The notes under the pieces were generated by a model. That model saw only the letters and a program-made list of their open reading frames with translations. It did not search any database and was not told where the DNA came from. Position numbers and translations under genes: made by a program. 64,000 bases of DNA from Chloroflexota bacterium. Lineage in GTDB: Bacteria > Chloroflexota > UBA6077 > FW602-bin22 > JAMCYS01. Location: NCBI GenBank assembly GCA_023473795.1, contig JAMCYS010000085.1:1-64000 (forward strand), written 5' to 3'. The number at the start of each line of letters is the position of its first letter. Position 1 is the first letter of the stretch. Shown here piece after piece: positions 53,050 through 62,243 of this stretch.

Positions 53050-55074
53050 TCACAATCTCCAACGCCGGCGCCATAGCTGCAGCGCGAGGAGGGCACGCAG
53101 AACCTTCCCCCCGCGCAGACCGCCTACCTCAGCCTCCAGCTCGGTCACCCTTTGCATTGCCGCGGCAAGGTTCTGTCTTAGCTGGCTGATCTCTCTGTCC
53201 CGTTGCTGCAAGAGCGCCCGCAACGGCTGCAAAGACTCCGCCAGCGCTAGCAGCTCATCGATGCGTCGGTCTTTAGCGCGAAGGAGGGCCACAACCTCCG
53301 CGGACAGGCTGCTGCCAAGGGATAACAAAGGCTGTTTAAGGTCAGGCGATTTCGCCCCGTTCGCCGCGTCTGCCTGTGGGGCCTTCCCCGGTCCCGGACC
53401 TACCCTTACCTGTGACCTATACTCCGGTACGCCTGCCCAAGAGAACCAGGTCTTGCCCTCTTCAAGCATGTCGAAGGCAAGCACGTACTCGCCGGCCAGG
53501 TCGGGCGCGGTGACGGATATCGCCAGAGCCACCGATTCGCCGTGAGCCACGCGCTCCCCTACCACCGCGCGTGGCCCGTCCCACTGCACCGCCGCGCAGC
53601 CGCTGGCATCGTACCAATGATAGCCCAAAGCGAAAGCCGCGATGGCCGGCCAGGCCTTCGCCCCCGTGTTGCGAACGCTCACGACTATCTTCCCTTGTTC
53701 GCCCGGGGCCATAACCGTTGGCACGGTAACCTCGTACTCGGCGCCGTAGGGCCGCCCCACAAGCGCGCCTTGTGTGGCAAGCTGCGACTCGAAGTCGCGG
53801 GGCCGCGGTTCGCGCTGGCGGCCCAAACCCCAGCGGATTTGGTGGGTCCCCGGCTCGCCCGGTGCCATCAAGGCCACTTTCAGACTAACGATCTGTCCCC
53901 GCCAGACGTCGACATCGAGCGGCAACCGCGCCTCCGGCATCAATGGGGTACCACGCTCTGTCAGCCACTGGTAAGTCGCGAACCACCCTTCGCTGGCTCG
54001 CCACGCGCTGTCGGTCAGATTGACAATCACCAGTGTAGCGTCCGTGGACTTGCCCGCTTCCAGTATCTCCGGTAGGGTAGCCCAAGCGGAGCCGGGCCCG
54101 ACCCGACTGCCAGTCTCGGGCGTGGACAACTCGAGCCGCGCCCTCTCCGGCAGCGCCTCTTTTGCGAGGAGCGACAAGTACTCTCGGGTCTGCCTGCCCA
54201 GACGCTGCCGATCGGATAGCTGGGCTCGCAGTTCCGGCACGGTCATGCCGGGCACCCGGGGCACGTCGGTGAAGCCGGCGGCTAGGTACCTGGTAGATTG
54301 ATCAGGCACCAAGTATCCGGACCACCGACAAAGGAACAGCCTCTGGTTGGCATCATCTCGTTCGAAACGCCCGCTGCTGACGGATTCGAAATGGTAGAGC
54401 ACGCTGTTGGCAGCATACACGACCTTGAGCCCGCGGCGGCGAACGCGGCAGCAGAGGTCGATATCCTCGTATGAGTTCAAATAGCGCTCGTCAAACCCGC
54501 CAAGTTCCTCAAACAAGGCCCTTCTGATAAGAAGGCAAGCTCCGGTAACAGCCTGGTAGTCCCGGTTCACGGTTACTTCGGCGTAATCGGCAGGAAAGAG
54601 GCAGTACATATGCACGGGGACAAGTTCGTTGGTCATGGCAACCCCGGCGTGCTGGATAGTCCCATCTGGGTACAGCAGCTTACTGCCCACTATGCCAACA
54701 TCCTGGCAACCGTCGGCAACCTGCAGCATTGCGTCAAGCCAGCCTTCTGTGGGAACGGTATCGTTGTTTAGGAACAGCAGATACTCGCCGGTCGCCGCGG
54801 CGGCCCCCTGGTTACACGCTCGGGCGAAGCCGCCATTGCGGCTGTTGGTCATTACTCGGTAGGGCGGCGCCACCCCCCTGAGCCGGTCAGCGGTCTCGTC
54901 CGTCGAGGCATTGTCGACGATGATTACCTCAAAATCTGAGCGTCCTGCCAGCGTCTGGTCAAGGCCCATCATGCACAGGCTAGTGTAGAACCACTTATTG
55001 AAAGCGGGAATGACTATGCTGCACTTGTAGGCCCGCGGTCGCGCTAAGCGGGATTCTTGCATCGTGTGCCTCAT
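53050..55074 (-). CDS. GT2 glycosyltransferase with Ig-like domain and coiled coil
   Basis: A 674-residue protein. Residues about 15-270 form a family 2 glycosyltransferase: SIVIPAFNKW, IIVDNASTDET and LLFLNNDTVPTEGW (DxD-like) with VTGACLLIRRALFEELGG. A middle region ends in an Ig-like beta domain (GYHWYDASG and GEYVLAFDMLEEGKTWF) like those of NBR1/CARDB type, which bind glycans or protein. The last 100 residues are a coiled coil with a basic end. The ATG at 55074 overlaps the upstream stop (ATGA). It probably adds sugars to a rhamnan-like or other surface chain. Confidence 0.85.
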   Translation of the reverse strand: MRHTMQESRLARPRAYKCSIVIPAFNKWFYTSLCMMGLDQTLAGRSDFEVIIVDNASTDETADRLRGVAPPYRVMTNSRNGGFARACNQGAAAATGEYLLFLNNDTVPTEGWLDAMLQVADGCQDVGIVGSKLLYPDGTIQHAGVAMTNELVPVHMYCLFPADYAEVTVNRDYQAVTGACLLIRRALFEELGGFDERYLNSYEDIDLCCRVRRRGLKVVYAANSVLYHFESVSSGRFERDDANQRLFLCRWSGYLVPDQSTRYLAAGFTDVPRVPGMTVPELRAQLSDRQRLGRQTREYLSLLAKEALPERARLELSTPETGSRVGPGSAWATLPEILEAGKSTDATLVIVNLTDSAWRASEGWFATYQWLTERGTPLMPEARLPLDVDVWRGQIVSLKVALMAPGEPGTHQIRWGLGRQREPRPRDFESQLATQGALVGRPYGAEYEVTVPTVMAPGEQGKIVVSVRNTGAKAWPAIAAFALGYHWYDASGCAAVQWDGPRAVVGERVAHGESVALAISVTAPDLAGEYVLAFDMLEEGKTWFSWAGVPEYRSQVRVGPGPGKAPQADAANGAKSPDLKQPLLSLGSSLSAEVVALLRAKDRRIDELLALAESLQPLRALLQQRDREISQLRQNLAAAMQRVTELEAEVGGLRGGKVLRALLALQLWRRRWRL

Positions 55075-57740
55075 CGCTTCCCGTGGGGTGGCACTACTTC
55101 GCACTCGGCCCTACCTTTGCTGGCGAGCAGCCCAACAAGCGTCTTCAGATGAACCTGTAGAGTCTCCACCTGTGCCTCAAGGCCAGCGCACGTCTCGCGG
55201 TAGTTGGCAAGCACCTCACGGGACTGCTCCAAAGACTGCTCGAACTGGCGGCGGAGAGCCCGCTCGGTCTCGTTCCGCTCGCGGCGTAGCTCGATGGCTC
55301 GCCGCACGCCGTCGTCGCTATGATCTGCCCGATGGCACGACTCAGCGGCGGCTGCGCTCAAGAACGAATCGTCCAGCACGGTAGGCAGTTGCGCGGACTC
55401 GCTCGAGGAAGGTGTGAGCGCGAAGCCCCAGTTGTCGTAGACAATCGGATCACAGATATCGGGGTGGATGCTCCGCATCAGGCGCACCGTTGCCACCACG
55501 TCCTCTATGCTATCGCCTGGTCTGCCGAGCGCATACGAAGCGCACACGCGCACCCCCGAGCGCCGCAGCAGAGTCGCGGCCTCCGAGAAGCTGCTCTCCC
55601 ACTCTTTTGCCACCTTGGCCCCCGGGCCTTTTGCGGATTCCCCGCCAAGGGCATGGTCAGGGAGAAGTAGGACCGTGTGAAGCCCGATGGAACGTAGTGA
55701 TGTCAACATCTCGGCGCCCCCCCGCACGACTGAGGAGGCCAGGCTGGCACAGATGAGGGGACGGGTCAGGCCTTCACTCCGGCAGAGGCGCACGAACTCA
55801 GCCACCCACGGACTGTCCATAAACAAGTCGGCATCAATAAGCAGCCAACTGCCGACGGCCTTCCCTTGGCGAAGCTCCGTCACCTCCTTGACGATGCTGC
55901 CAGGGTCGCGGCGAGCGGAGAGTCCAGTCGGCTGTGACTCCATATCCGGGACATCTGGCCATTGTCCGCTTACGACAATGGCCAGCGGTTGTGCTACCGC
56001 CAGGCGTGCGGCCAGTTCGACAGTGCGCGAGAGCCCGAAAGAGTCAAGACTAAGATCAGTGTCGCAGGCAGTCTCATTCGGCGCCAGTGCCGGCTCCGCC
56101 AGTACCTCACGCAAGCCGCCGGCAAGAGCACCGGCGAGTGGGTCGCCAGCGCGCAACGAGATTCTGTGGGCAAGCGTGTGCATCGCGGAGAGTGACGAAC
56201 CTTCGACGACAAACGCAGGGATCGAGGGACTCTGCTGCTCAATCCTCTCTATGAGAGAGGCTAGGCTACTGCTATGGTCCGCTAGGCCCCCGAACAGTAT
56301 CGCCCGCGGTCGCAATGAATTGGCAACGCTCTCCAGGCTGGCCGCGTCGACAAGGTCAGGCAGGTCGATTAGCCTAACGTCCCAACCGTGGCGGGACATA
56401 GCCTCGGCCAGCCGCGCGAGCAAGTACCGGTGGTAGAGCCATTCCACCTGCAAAGCGACTGGCCGGTAACTGGACAGTGGGGGGGCGGCGTTGACGATCA
56501 ACAACGTCAAGCTGTCGAAGATCTCACCCACAGCCTCTGTCCCAAGACTCCGGACTGCGGCCAGATCGCTGGCAAGAGCAGGTATGGCCCAGCTGGCGGG
56601 CACGCGCGCCTTCTGCCTTTGTCGCGCTAGTTCGCTGGCCTGCTCATAGACTCGTATCGTCTCGGCTGCCGCTTTCTCCCAGCTAAACTGACTTGCTTGC
56701 CTGAGTCCAGCTTCGATAAGGGAGTGGCGTAGATGCCCGTCGAGGACGACCCGCTTGATCGCAGCCGCCAAAGCCCCCGCATCCTCGGCATCGACCGTGA
56801 GCGCGGCGCTGCCCGTGACTTCCGGCAGCGACGTGGCGTCCGAGCACACCACGGGCGTGCCGCTGGCCATGGCTTCGAGTGGCGGCAGGCCAAATCCCTC
56901 ATACAGCGAAGGGAACGCAAAGACGTCCGCCGCCTGGTACAACGCTGGTAGGTCATCGTCCAGCACGTGGTCGACAAAGACGACAGAATCGCCCACTCCA
57001 GCTGAGTTGAACAGGTAGCGGAGCTGCGTCCGAGTCTCAGGCCAAACGCTTTCGCCGGCCAGCACAAGCTGGTGGTTGGGCAAGCTCGCTTTCTTCAGCC
57101 TAATGAACGCCTGCGCGAGCGCGGGCAGGTTCTTATGTGGGTAGTCCTTGCCTACATAAAAGACATAGGGCCTGTCGATCCCATATTTCCGGCGAACCCA
57201 CTCGATTGCCACTTGATTGCGTGGCTGCTTGAATTGAGTCCCGACCCCGAGAGGCACGACGGCAATGCGCTCCCCCGCCACGCCCAAGGTTCGGACGATA
57301 CCCGCTTTCGTGTGTTCCGAATAGACGGCGATCGCGTCGGCCCATCTCGTACACTCGGTCAAGAGCGCCCTGTAGCGGACCCTCAGAGGCTCGGGCAGGT
57401 ATTCTGGATGGTGGAATTGAATGAGGTCTGGCACCGTGACCACGCTGGCGCCAGCGATTCGCAGGGGAAGGTAGTGCAGTAGAGAGTTGCCGAGCCAGAG
57501 AGCGTGATACACATCGCACGGTTGCCGGAGAAGGTCTTCGACTAGCCCTTCTTCCCCGCGCACGGGGGTAAGTCTAGCGGAAGGGCCGAACTCGGGCTCG
57601 TGTGCGGAGGGCCACTCCACGTACACCCGATAGGTATTCTGCTCGTGCCCATGAGACAGACTGCCGACGAGACCGCGTATGTACCTCTCGAGTCCGGACG
57701 TTCTCCGATGCAACAAGCGGCCGTCAAGCGCGACCTCCAT
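55071..57740 (-). CDS. Fusion: GT4 glycosyltransferase and B12-binding/dead radical SAM module
   Basis: An 889-residue fusion. The N-terminal 385 residues are a family 4 glycosyltransferase (VPLGVG, FYVGKDYPHKN, and the donor-site motif PSLYEGFGLPPLEAMASG). Residues about 410-560 look like a cobalamin-binding fold (LLIVNAAPPLSSYRPVAL). Residues 590-760 follow the radical SAM barrel pattern, including SWLLIDADLFMDSPWVAEF and ASYALGRPGDSIEDVVAT. The CxxxCxxC cluster site is absent; the place reads SGQWPDVPDME. A coiled coil ends the protein. ATG 57740 is chosen with GGGGGA upstream. Confidence 0.85.
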   Translation of the reverse strand: MEVALDGRLLHRRTSGLERYIRGLVGSLSHGHEQNTYRVYVEWPSAHEPEFGPSARLTPVRGEEGLVEDLLRQPCDVYHALWLGNSLLHYLPLRIAGASVVTVPDLIQFHHPEYLPEPLRVRYRALLTECTRWADAIAVYSEHTKAGIVRTLGVAGERIAVVPLGVGTQFKQPRNQVAIEWVRRKYGIDRPYVFYVGKDYPHKNLPALAQAFIRLKKASLPNHQLVLAGESVWPETRTQLRYLFNSAGVGDSVVFVDHVLDDDLPALYQAADVFAFPSLYEGFGLPPLEAMASGTPVVCSDATSLPEVTGSAALTVDAEDAGALAAAIKRVVLDGHLRHSLIEAGLRQASQFSWEKAAAETIRVYEQASELARQRQKARVPASWAIPALASDLAAVRSLGTEAVGEIFDSLTLLIVNAAPPLSSYRPVALQVEWLYHRYLLARLAEAMSRHGWDVRLIDLPDLVDAASLESVANSLRPRAILFGGLADHSSSLASLIERIEQQSPSIPAFVVEGSSLSAMHTLAHRISLRAGDPLAGALAGGLREVLAEPALAPNETACDTDLSLDSFGLSRTVELAARLAVAQPLAIVVSGQWPDVPDMESQPTGLSARRDPGSIVKEVTELRQGKAVGSWLLIDADLFMDSPWVAEFVRLCRSEGLTRPLICASLASSVVRGGAEMLTSLRSIGLHTVLLLPDHALGGESAKGPGAKVAKEWESSFSEAATLLRRSGVRVCASYALGRPGDSIEDVVATVRLMRSIHPDICDPIVYDNWGFALTPSSSESAQLPTVLDDSFLSAAAAESCHRADHSDDGVRRAIELRRERNETERALRRQFEQSLEQSREVLANYRETCAGLEAQVETLQVHLKTLVGLLASKGRAECEVVPPHGKR

Positions 57741-57789
57741 CAAATAGACATCCCCCTAACCTACAAGTGTAAGCATGCCAACCGGCCTG

Positions 57790-59682
57790 CTACGGTTGTC
57801 GGCGGGCGTTCGCTTCCAGCTCGGCAATGCGCCCCCCCAGCGTTGACTGATGTCTCTCCAGGTCGGTTACCCACGCCCGGTAGTGGTGCACCGCGTCCTC
57901 CAAATTCGCCGCGTGCTTCCTCAGACTAGCCAGATTATCCTCTAGGTCGGCGATGTATCGGTCCTTTTCAGCCCCAATGTGCTCGAGATTGCGGGCGTAG
58001 ATGGCGCTTTGATCCACTGGCACTGACTGCAGCCCTAGCGGGCTGCCAATCTGTGGTGCTTCTAGGCCGCATACGGCCACCAAGTTAAGCGAGTCGCCGG
58101 GCCAAACGGGCTCGGTGGCAATCCCAACGAGACAATAAGCGTACTTCCCCCCTGGACTGACCGTAATGGAGACCAGCAAATCGCCAATCAGAAAGTGCTC
58201 GGTCTGCCCTCCGACACTGCTCTCGGCTACTTTCCCTTTCCGTAACGTGGCATCAGGCTTGCGGCTCTGGCCTAGAAGGTTAACCGTAGGAAAGTACTCG
58301 GCGATCAGTCGCCGAAAGCGATCAGCATCAAACTCCTGAACGTGGAACGGATTCATGATCACCCTTTCCGGGGCGACTCCAGGCGAATAGACATTCTTGT
58401 TCGGTGTCGAGAGTAGCAGGATCCCATTCGGCTTGAGGATGCGCCTAGCCTCCGCCAGAAGGCGCCTGGCATCGGCAACGTGTTCGACAACTTCGAAGCA
58501 GACTGCCAGGTCAAATGAGCCGTCGGGGCAGGCGATCTGCTCGGAATCCGCTATCGAGAACGATAGCCCTGGCGAATGGTAATGGCGTTGGGCGGATTCC
58601 ACTGCCTCAGGAGAGATATCGATGCCAAGGACTCGGCGTGCCCCTGCCGTGAGGAGGAGGTGGGCCCCGTATCCGTTGCCGCAGCCGATGTCGATTACGT
58701 CGCGTCCGCGGGCGTACTCGGCCGCGTGTGCGTATCTCGCGACGTGTTCGGCAAACAGGCTTAGATGTGCCGCTGACTCTGGCACGGCCCGCTCCGCAGT
58801 CGGTGCGGCTGCATTATCCATTTGGCTGCTCTCCGGTATAGGTCCACGCCAATTCGAAATCATGGCTGGTCCTGGCATGGCCTGCTGCTCATTCGCCGCC
58901 TTGCCCCCTACAAGTGCCACAGCTGCAGGGTACTCCAGGGCGTAGATCCGGCACTCTGCAAATCCTCCCTGGACCACATGGGTCCAGGCGTCAGCCCCGT
59001 ATTCTGTGCGGACCAGATAATCGGCGGCCCGCCGGTCTTCTGAGCCATGATAACTTGGTGGCAGACTTGCCCTGGAGATAGTTGGCCGGTCCACGACCAT
59101 AGGAACAGTGAAGGCGCAGAACCCGCCTGGTTTGAGCACTCTGTAGCACTCAGCCATGGCCCTGATGGGGTCTTGGACGTGCTCCAGCGTGTCGGAGTGG
59201 ACCACCAGATCAAACGACTCGTCTGCGTAGGGCAGTTGAAGTAAGTCCACCATTGGGTAGAGCGCAAGGATATGCCCGCGGACATGTGACAGAAGGGGCG
59301 TGAGGCTTGCCGCTTCGTTGACTTCCAGAATGCACAATCTCTGTGCGTTCGGCTGCCTAATGAAGTCCCTGAAGAGTCCGTAATAACCGAAGCACCGCCC
59401 TATGGCCTGAGCGAGGGCCATCGAGCGCAGGTTAGCACCGCAATCGGCACAGTGCAACCCCTGCTGGCGGTCAATGTAGTCGACCTCCCGGTCGGACAAG
59501 TGCCATTGATCTATCAGCGATTGCCAAAGTATCCTGCTCTGAAGCAGCCGATCGGACCCACAACACGTGCACTTGTTGATTAGCTGAGGGCTGCTCACGC
59601 TACCACTGCCTTCAAGGTCGTATCGCCAGGAACCGCCCGGCGCCACAGCGGGAAGGATAACGTACGGTATCCGGGAAGTCAA
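57790..59682 (-). CDS. Fusion: zinc ribbon, degenerate methyltransferase, active methyltransferase, coiled coil
   Basis: A 630-residue fusion. A zinc ribbon (CTCCGSD and CADCGANL) opens it. The first methyltransferase domain has SFDLVVHSDTLEHV and VLKPGGFC, but its motif I is LEVNEAASLTPLL, so SAM binding is doubtful. The second (about 330-500) is intact, with DVIDIGCGNGYGAHLL, SEQIACPDGSFDLAVCFEVVEH and ILKPNGIL. A beta-rich region and a coiled coil of about 80 residues follow. It resembles WbdD-type chain-terminating methyltransferases in layout. TTG 59682 is the frame start; GTG 59598 with GAAGG upstream is an alternative. Confidence 0.83.
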   Translation of the reverse strand: MTSRIPYVILPAVAPGGSWRYDLEGSGSVSSPQLINKCTCCGSDRLLQSRILWQSLIDQWHLSDREVDYIDRQQGLHCADCGANLRSMALAQAIGRCFGYYGLFRDFIRQPNAQRLCILEVNEAASLTPLLSHVRGHILALYPMVDLLQLPYADESFDLVVHSDTLEHVQDPIRAMAECYRVLKPGGFCAFTVPMVVDRPTISRASLPPSYHGSEDRRAADYLVRTEYGADAWTHVVQGGFAECRIYALEYPAAVALVGGKAANEQQAMPGPAMISNWRGPIPESSQMDNAAAPTAERAVPESAAHLSLFAEHVARYAHAAEYARGRDVIDIGCGNGYGAHLLLTAGARRVLGIDISPEAVESAQRHYHSPGLSFSIADSEQIACPDGSFDLAVCFEVVEHVADARRLLAEARRILKPNGILLLSTPNKNVYSPGVAPERVIMNPFHVQEFDADRFRRLIAEYFPTVNLLGQSRKPDATLRKGKVAESSVGGQTEHFLIGDLLVSITVSPGGKYAYCLVGIATEPVWPGDSLNLVAVCGLEAPQIGSPLGLQSVPVDQSAIYARNLEHIGAEKDRYIADLEDNLASLRKHAANLEDAVHHYRAWVTDLERHQSTLGGRIAELEANARRQP

Positions 59683-60022
59683 CGGTGGAAAGCCTTGGCC
59701 GATAGCCTGTACCTTCGGACTGCCTAGATATTGGCCGGCGTCCGATTAATCCTTATCCCGCTCTTCGAGCATTGTGTTCCCCGATCTGCAACCCACCATC
59801 TTGGTAGGCGAACTTACAAACGTGCGTTCGATCTCTGGACTATCGCTGAGTACAGCAAGGACGTCATCCGGGAGCCGAATGAGACCCACTAGGGCGACAC
59901 CTGGCTCGACACTTGAGGTTGTAACAGCGGCTGAGAGGATATAGACTATGCTCCGCGCCCCTGTACAGAACGTACAGGTTCACGCCGTGCGACCGCCTTC
60001 ACAACGCCTTAAGGAGCGAACA
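59683..60022. other. Divergent intergenic region, 340 bp
   Basis: It separates the minus-strand glycan cluster from the plus-strand phosphodiesterase. No gene is supported. Possible -10-like AT-rich spots occur near 59938-59945 (GATATAGA) just before an unused ATG at 59948, but I cannot assign a -35. Confidence 0.45.
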
Positions 60023-61993
60023 TTGGCAAAGCGCATCGAGAAGGTTATGGTCCTGGGCATCGACGCGCCGATCGTGCCCAGGCTGCGCAAGTACGCTTTG
60101 GAGGGCAAATTGCCCGCCCTCAAGCGCCTCTTCGAGGAGGGCACGCACGCCCCCAATTGCCTGGTACCTTTCCCGACGATCACGCCCCCGAACTGGACGA
60201 CGATCACTACGGGGGCCTGGCCGGGAACCCACGGCATCACCGACTTCGAGGGCCACATCCCGGGCGATCCGCTGGACAAGCTGCACCAGAACTTCGACTC
60301 CACCGAGGTGCTGGCCGAACGCATCTGGGAGGCGGCCGCCAGGGCGGGCAAGAAGACGATCGTCGTCAACTACCCCACCAGCTACAAGGCCAACGTGGGC
60401 GAGGACGGCGTCGTCGTGGCCGGCTACGGGCTGAACGTCAACGACTGGCGCTATGGCATGGACAAGCGGACCAACCAGCTGAACAACCTCAGCCACGACC
60501 TGATGCTCACCACCACCCCCTACCCCTTCGCCACCGACGTCGAATTGAAGAAGGCCCAGGGCTGGGAGGGCGTGGAGCACTCGCCCAAGGCGCTGGAGGC
60601 CACGGTCACGCTGAATGCCCGGCGTTCGCTGCACCAGGTGGAGCCCTGGACCTGGCACCTGCTGGTCGACGCCAGCGAGGGCAAGGGCTACGACACGGTG
60701 CTGGTCGCCAAGGCCAAACGCGAGAATGACGTCTTCGCGCGGGTCAAGCCGGGCGAATGGACGGCCAACATCAAAGACGTCTTCCAGACCGAGGCGGGGC
60801 CCAAGAAGGCCGCCTTCCGCATGAAGCTGCTCGAGCTTACGCCGGACGGCGAGATCATGCGCCTCTACGTGCCGGGCATCTGCTCTCTGCAGGACTGGGC
60901 CGCGCCCAGCTCGGTAGAGACGGAGATCGAGAGCGAGAACGGCCTGCCGACGATGCGCGGCGCCTGGGATTCCTTCCTGATGGAGTGGATCGACGCCCCT
61001 ACGCTGGTGGAAGTGACCAACCTGATGCACAACTTCCTGGCCGACGCGGGCAGCTACCTCCTCGAGAACAAGCCTTGGGACCTGTACTTCATGCACATCC
61101 ACACCCCCGACTGGATGCACCACACTTTCTCGGTGGACCTGGACCCCAGGACGGCTCAGCATCCCGAGCAGATACCGCAGTTCGAGTGGCTCGAGCAGCA
61201 GCTGTACAAGGGCGTGGACCATACGGTCGGGCGCATTCTGGAGTGCGCCGACGACAAGACGCTGGTGGTCGTGGTCTCCGACCACGGCGCCAAGCCCAAG
61301 GGCCACGACTTCAACGTCAACCAGATACTGGAGGCTGCCGGCCTGCTGGTCTACGAGCCCTCGGAAGCTGAGGCCGCCGGCTCCCAGGCCTGGTACCTGC
61401 CCACCGACGGCAAGAGCGCGCGCAAGATCGACTGGAGCAAGACCGTGGCCTATGGCCAGCGGCGGGTGCACGTGTACGTCAACACCAGGGGGCGCGATCC
61501 GCAGGGCATCGTGGCGCCGGGTGAGGAGTACGAGAAGGTCCGTGAGCGGATCATCAAGGCGCTTTACGAGTACAACGATCCGGAAACGGGGCTGAAGCCG
61601 ATCGCCCTGGCGCTGAAGAACGAGGACGCGCGCATCATCGGCAACTGGGGACCCCGGTCGGGCGACGTCATTTACGCCATCAACCCCACCTACGGCCGCG
61701 AGCACGGCGAGCAGCTGCCGACCACGACCTGGGGCGTGGGCGACATCCACGGCCTGTTCATTTTGAAGGGCCCGGGGGTGAAGCAGGGGGCAACTATCGA
61801 GCGCACCGTGTACCTGGCGGACGTAACGCCGACCATCTGCCACCTGGCCGAGCTGCCGGTGCCGGCGCAGTGCGAGGGCTCGGTCCTCTACCAGGCGCTG
61901 GAGGATCCCGACGCCCAGGTGAAGGAGCTGCAGGCCCTACGCCGCAACGTCGAGCGCCTGAAGAGGATGGTGGAAAGGCCACCCATGTGCTAG
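60023..61993 (+). CDS. Type I phosphodiesterase/nucleotide pyrophosphatase (alkaline phosphatase superfamily)
   Basis: A 656-residue metal-dependent hydrolase. The metal site opens with VMVLGIDAP, the nucleophile region is TITPPNWTTITTGAWPGTHG, the later ligands are HIHTPDWMHH and VVVSDHGAKPKGHDF, and the closing segment is DVTPTICHLAELPVP. It has no signal peptide. It likely cleaves phosphodiester or phosphonate bonds; the substrate is unknown. The TTG at 60023 is preferred over the ATG at 59948 because AAGGAG lies 6 nt upstream and family similarity begins there. Confidence 0.87.
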   Translation: MAKRIEKVMVLGIDAPIVPRLRKYALEGKLPALKRLFEEGTHAPNCLVPFPTITPPNWTTITTGAWPGTHGITDFEGHIPGDPLDKLHQNFDSTEVLAERIWEAAARAGKKTIVVNYPTSYKANVGEDGVVVAGYGLNVNDWRYGMDKRTNQLNNLSHDLMLTTTPYPFATDVELKKAQGWEGVEHSPKALEATVTLNARRSLHQVEPWTWHLLVDASEGKGYDTVLVAKAKRENDVFARVKPGEWTANIKDVFQTEAGPKKAAFRMKLLELTPDGEIMRLYVPGICSLQDWAAPSSVETEIESENGLPTMRGAWDSFLMEWIDAPTLVEVTNLMHNFLADAGSYLLENKPWDLYFMHIHTPDWMHHTFSVDLDPRTAQHPEQIPQFEWLEQQLYKGVDHTVGRILECADDKTLVVVVSDHGAKPKGHDFNVNQILEAAGLLVYEPSEAEAAGSQAWYLPTDGKSARKIDWSKTVAYGQRRVHVYVNTRGRDPQGIVAPGEEYEKVRERIIKALYEYNDPETGLKPIALALKNEDARIIGNWGPRSGDVIYAINPTYGREHGEQLPTTTWGVGDIHGLFILKGPGVKQGATIERTVYLADVTPTICHLAELPVPAQCEGSVLYQALEDPDAQVKELQALRRNVERLKRMVERPPMC

Positions 61994-62166
61994 AGGGCTG
62001 CAAGCCCGCGTGCTGCCCGGCGACGGCGCAAATGGCCGACGTTACCGAATCGCCCTCTCGTCGCTGGAACTGCGGCTGTCCGCCGTCGGCCAGAAGCGAA
62101 CGGCCGGCAGCGGCGAAAGCTAACCCACACTATCCACTACTCCCCCGCACTCCCCTAGACTTCGCT

Positions 62167-62220
62167 TTGACATCTCGCTCGGCTGGGTATAGGGTAATGA
62201 CAGTTTCAACAGTAGAAACT
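62167..62220 (+). promoter_or_regulatory. Promoter with 6-bp inverted-repeat operator
   Basis: TTGACA (62167-62172) is followed after 17 nt by TAGGGT (62190-62195), a weak -10. Just downstream, AGTTTC (62202-62207) and GAAACT (62215-62220) form an inverted repeat with a 7-nt spacer, placed like an operator over the start site. The coding region starts at 62244 with CAGGAGG before it. Confidence 0.5.
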
Positions 62221-62243
62221 AAACGTTCAGGAGGTACACCGTT

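Noticed and set aside
59999-61843. A 614-codon minus-strand open frame opposite the phosphodiesterase
   Set aside because: It is an antisense shadow of a well-supported gene with conserved motifs on the plus strand.
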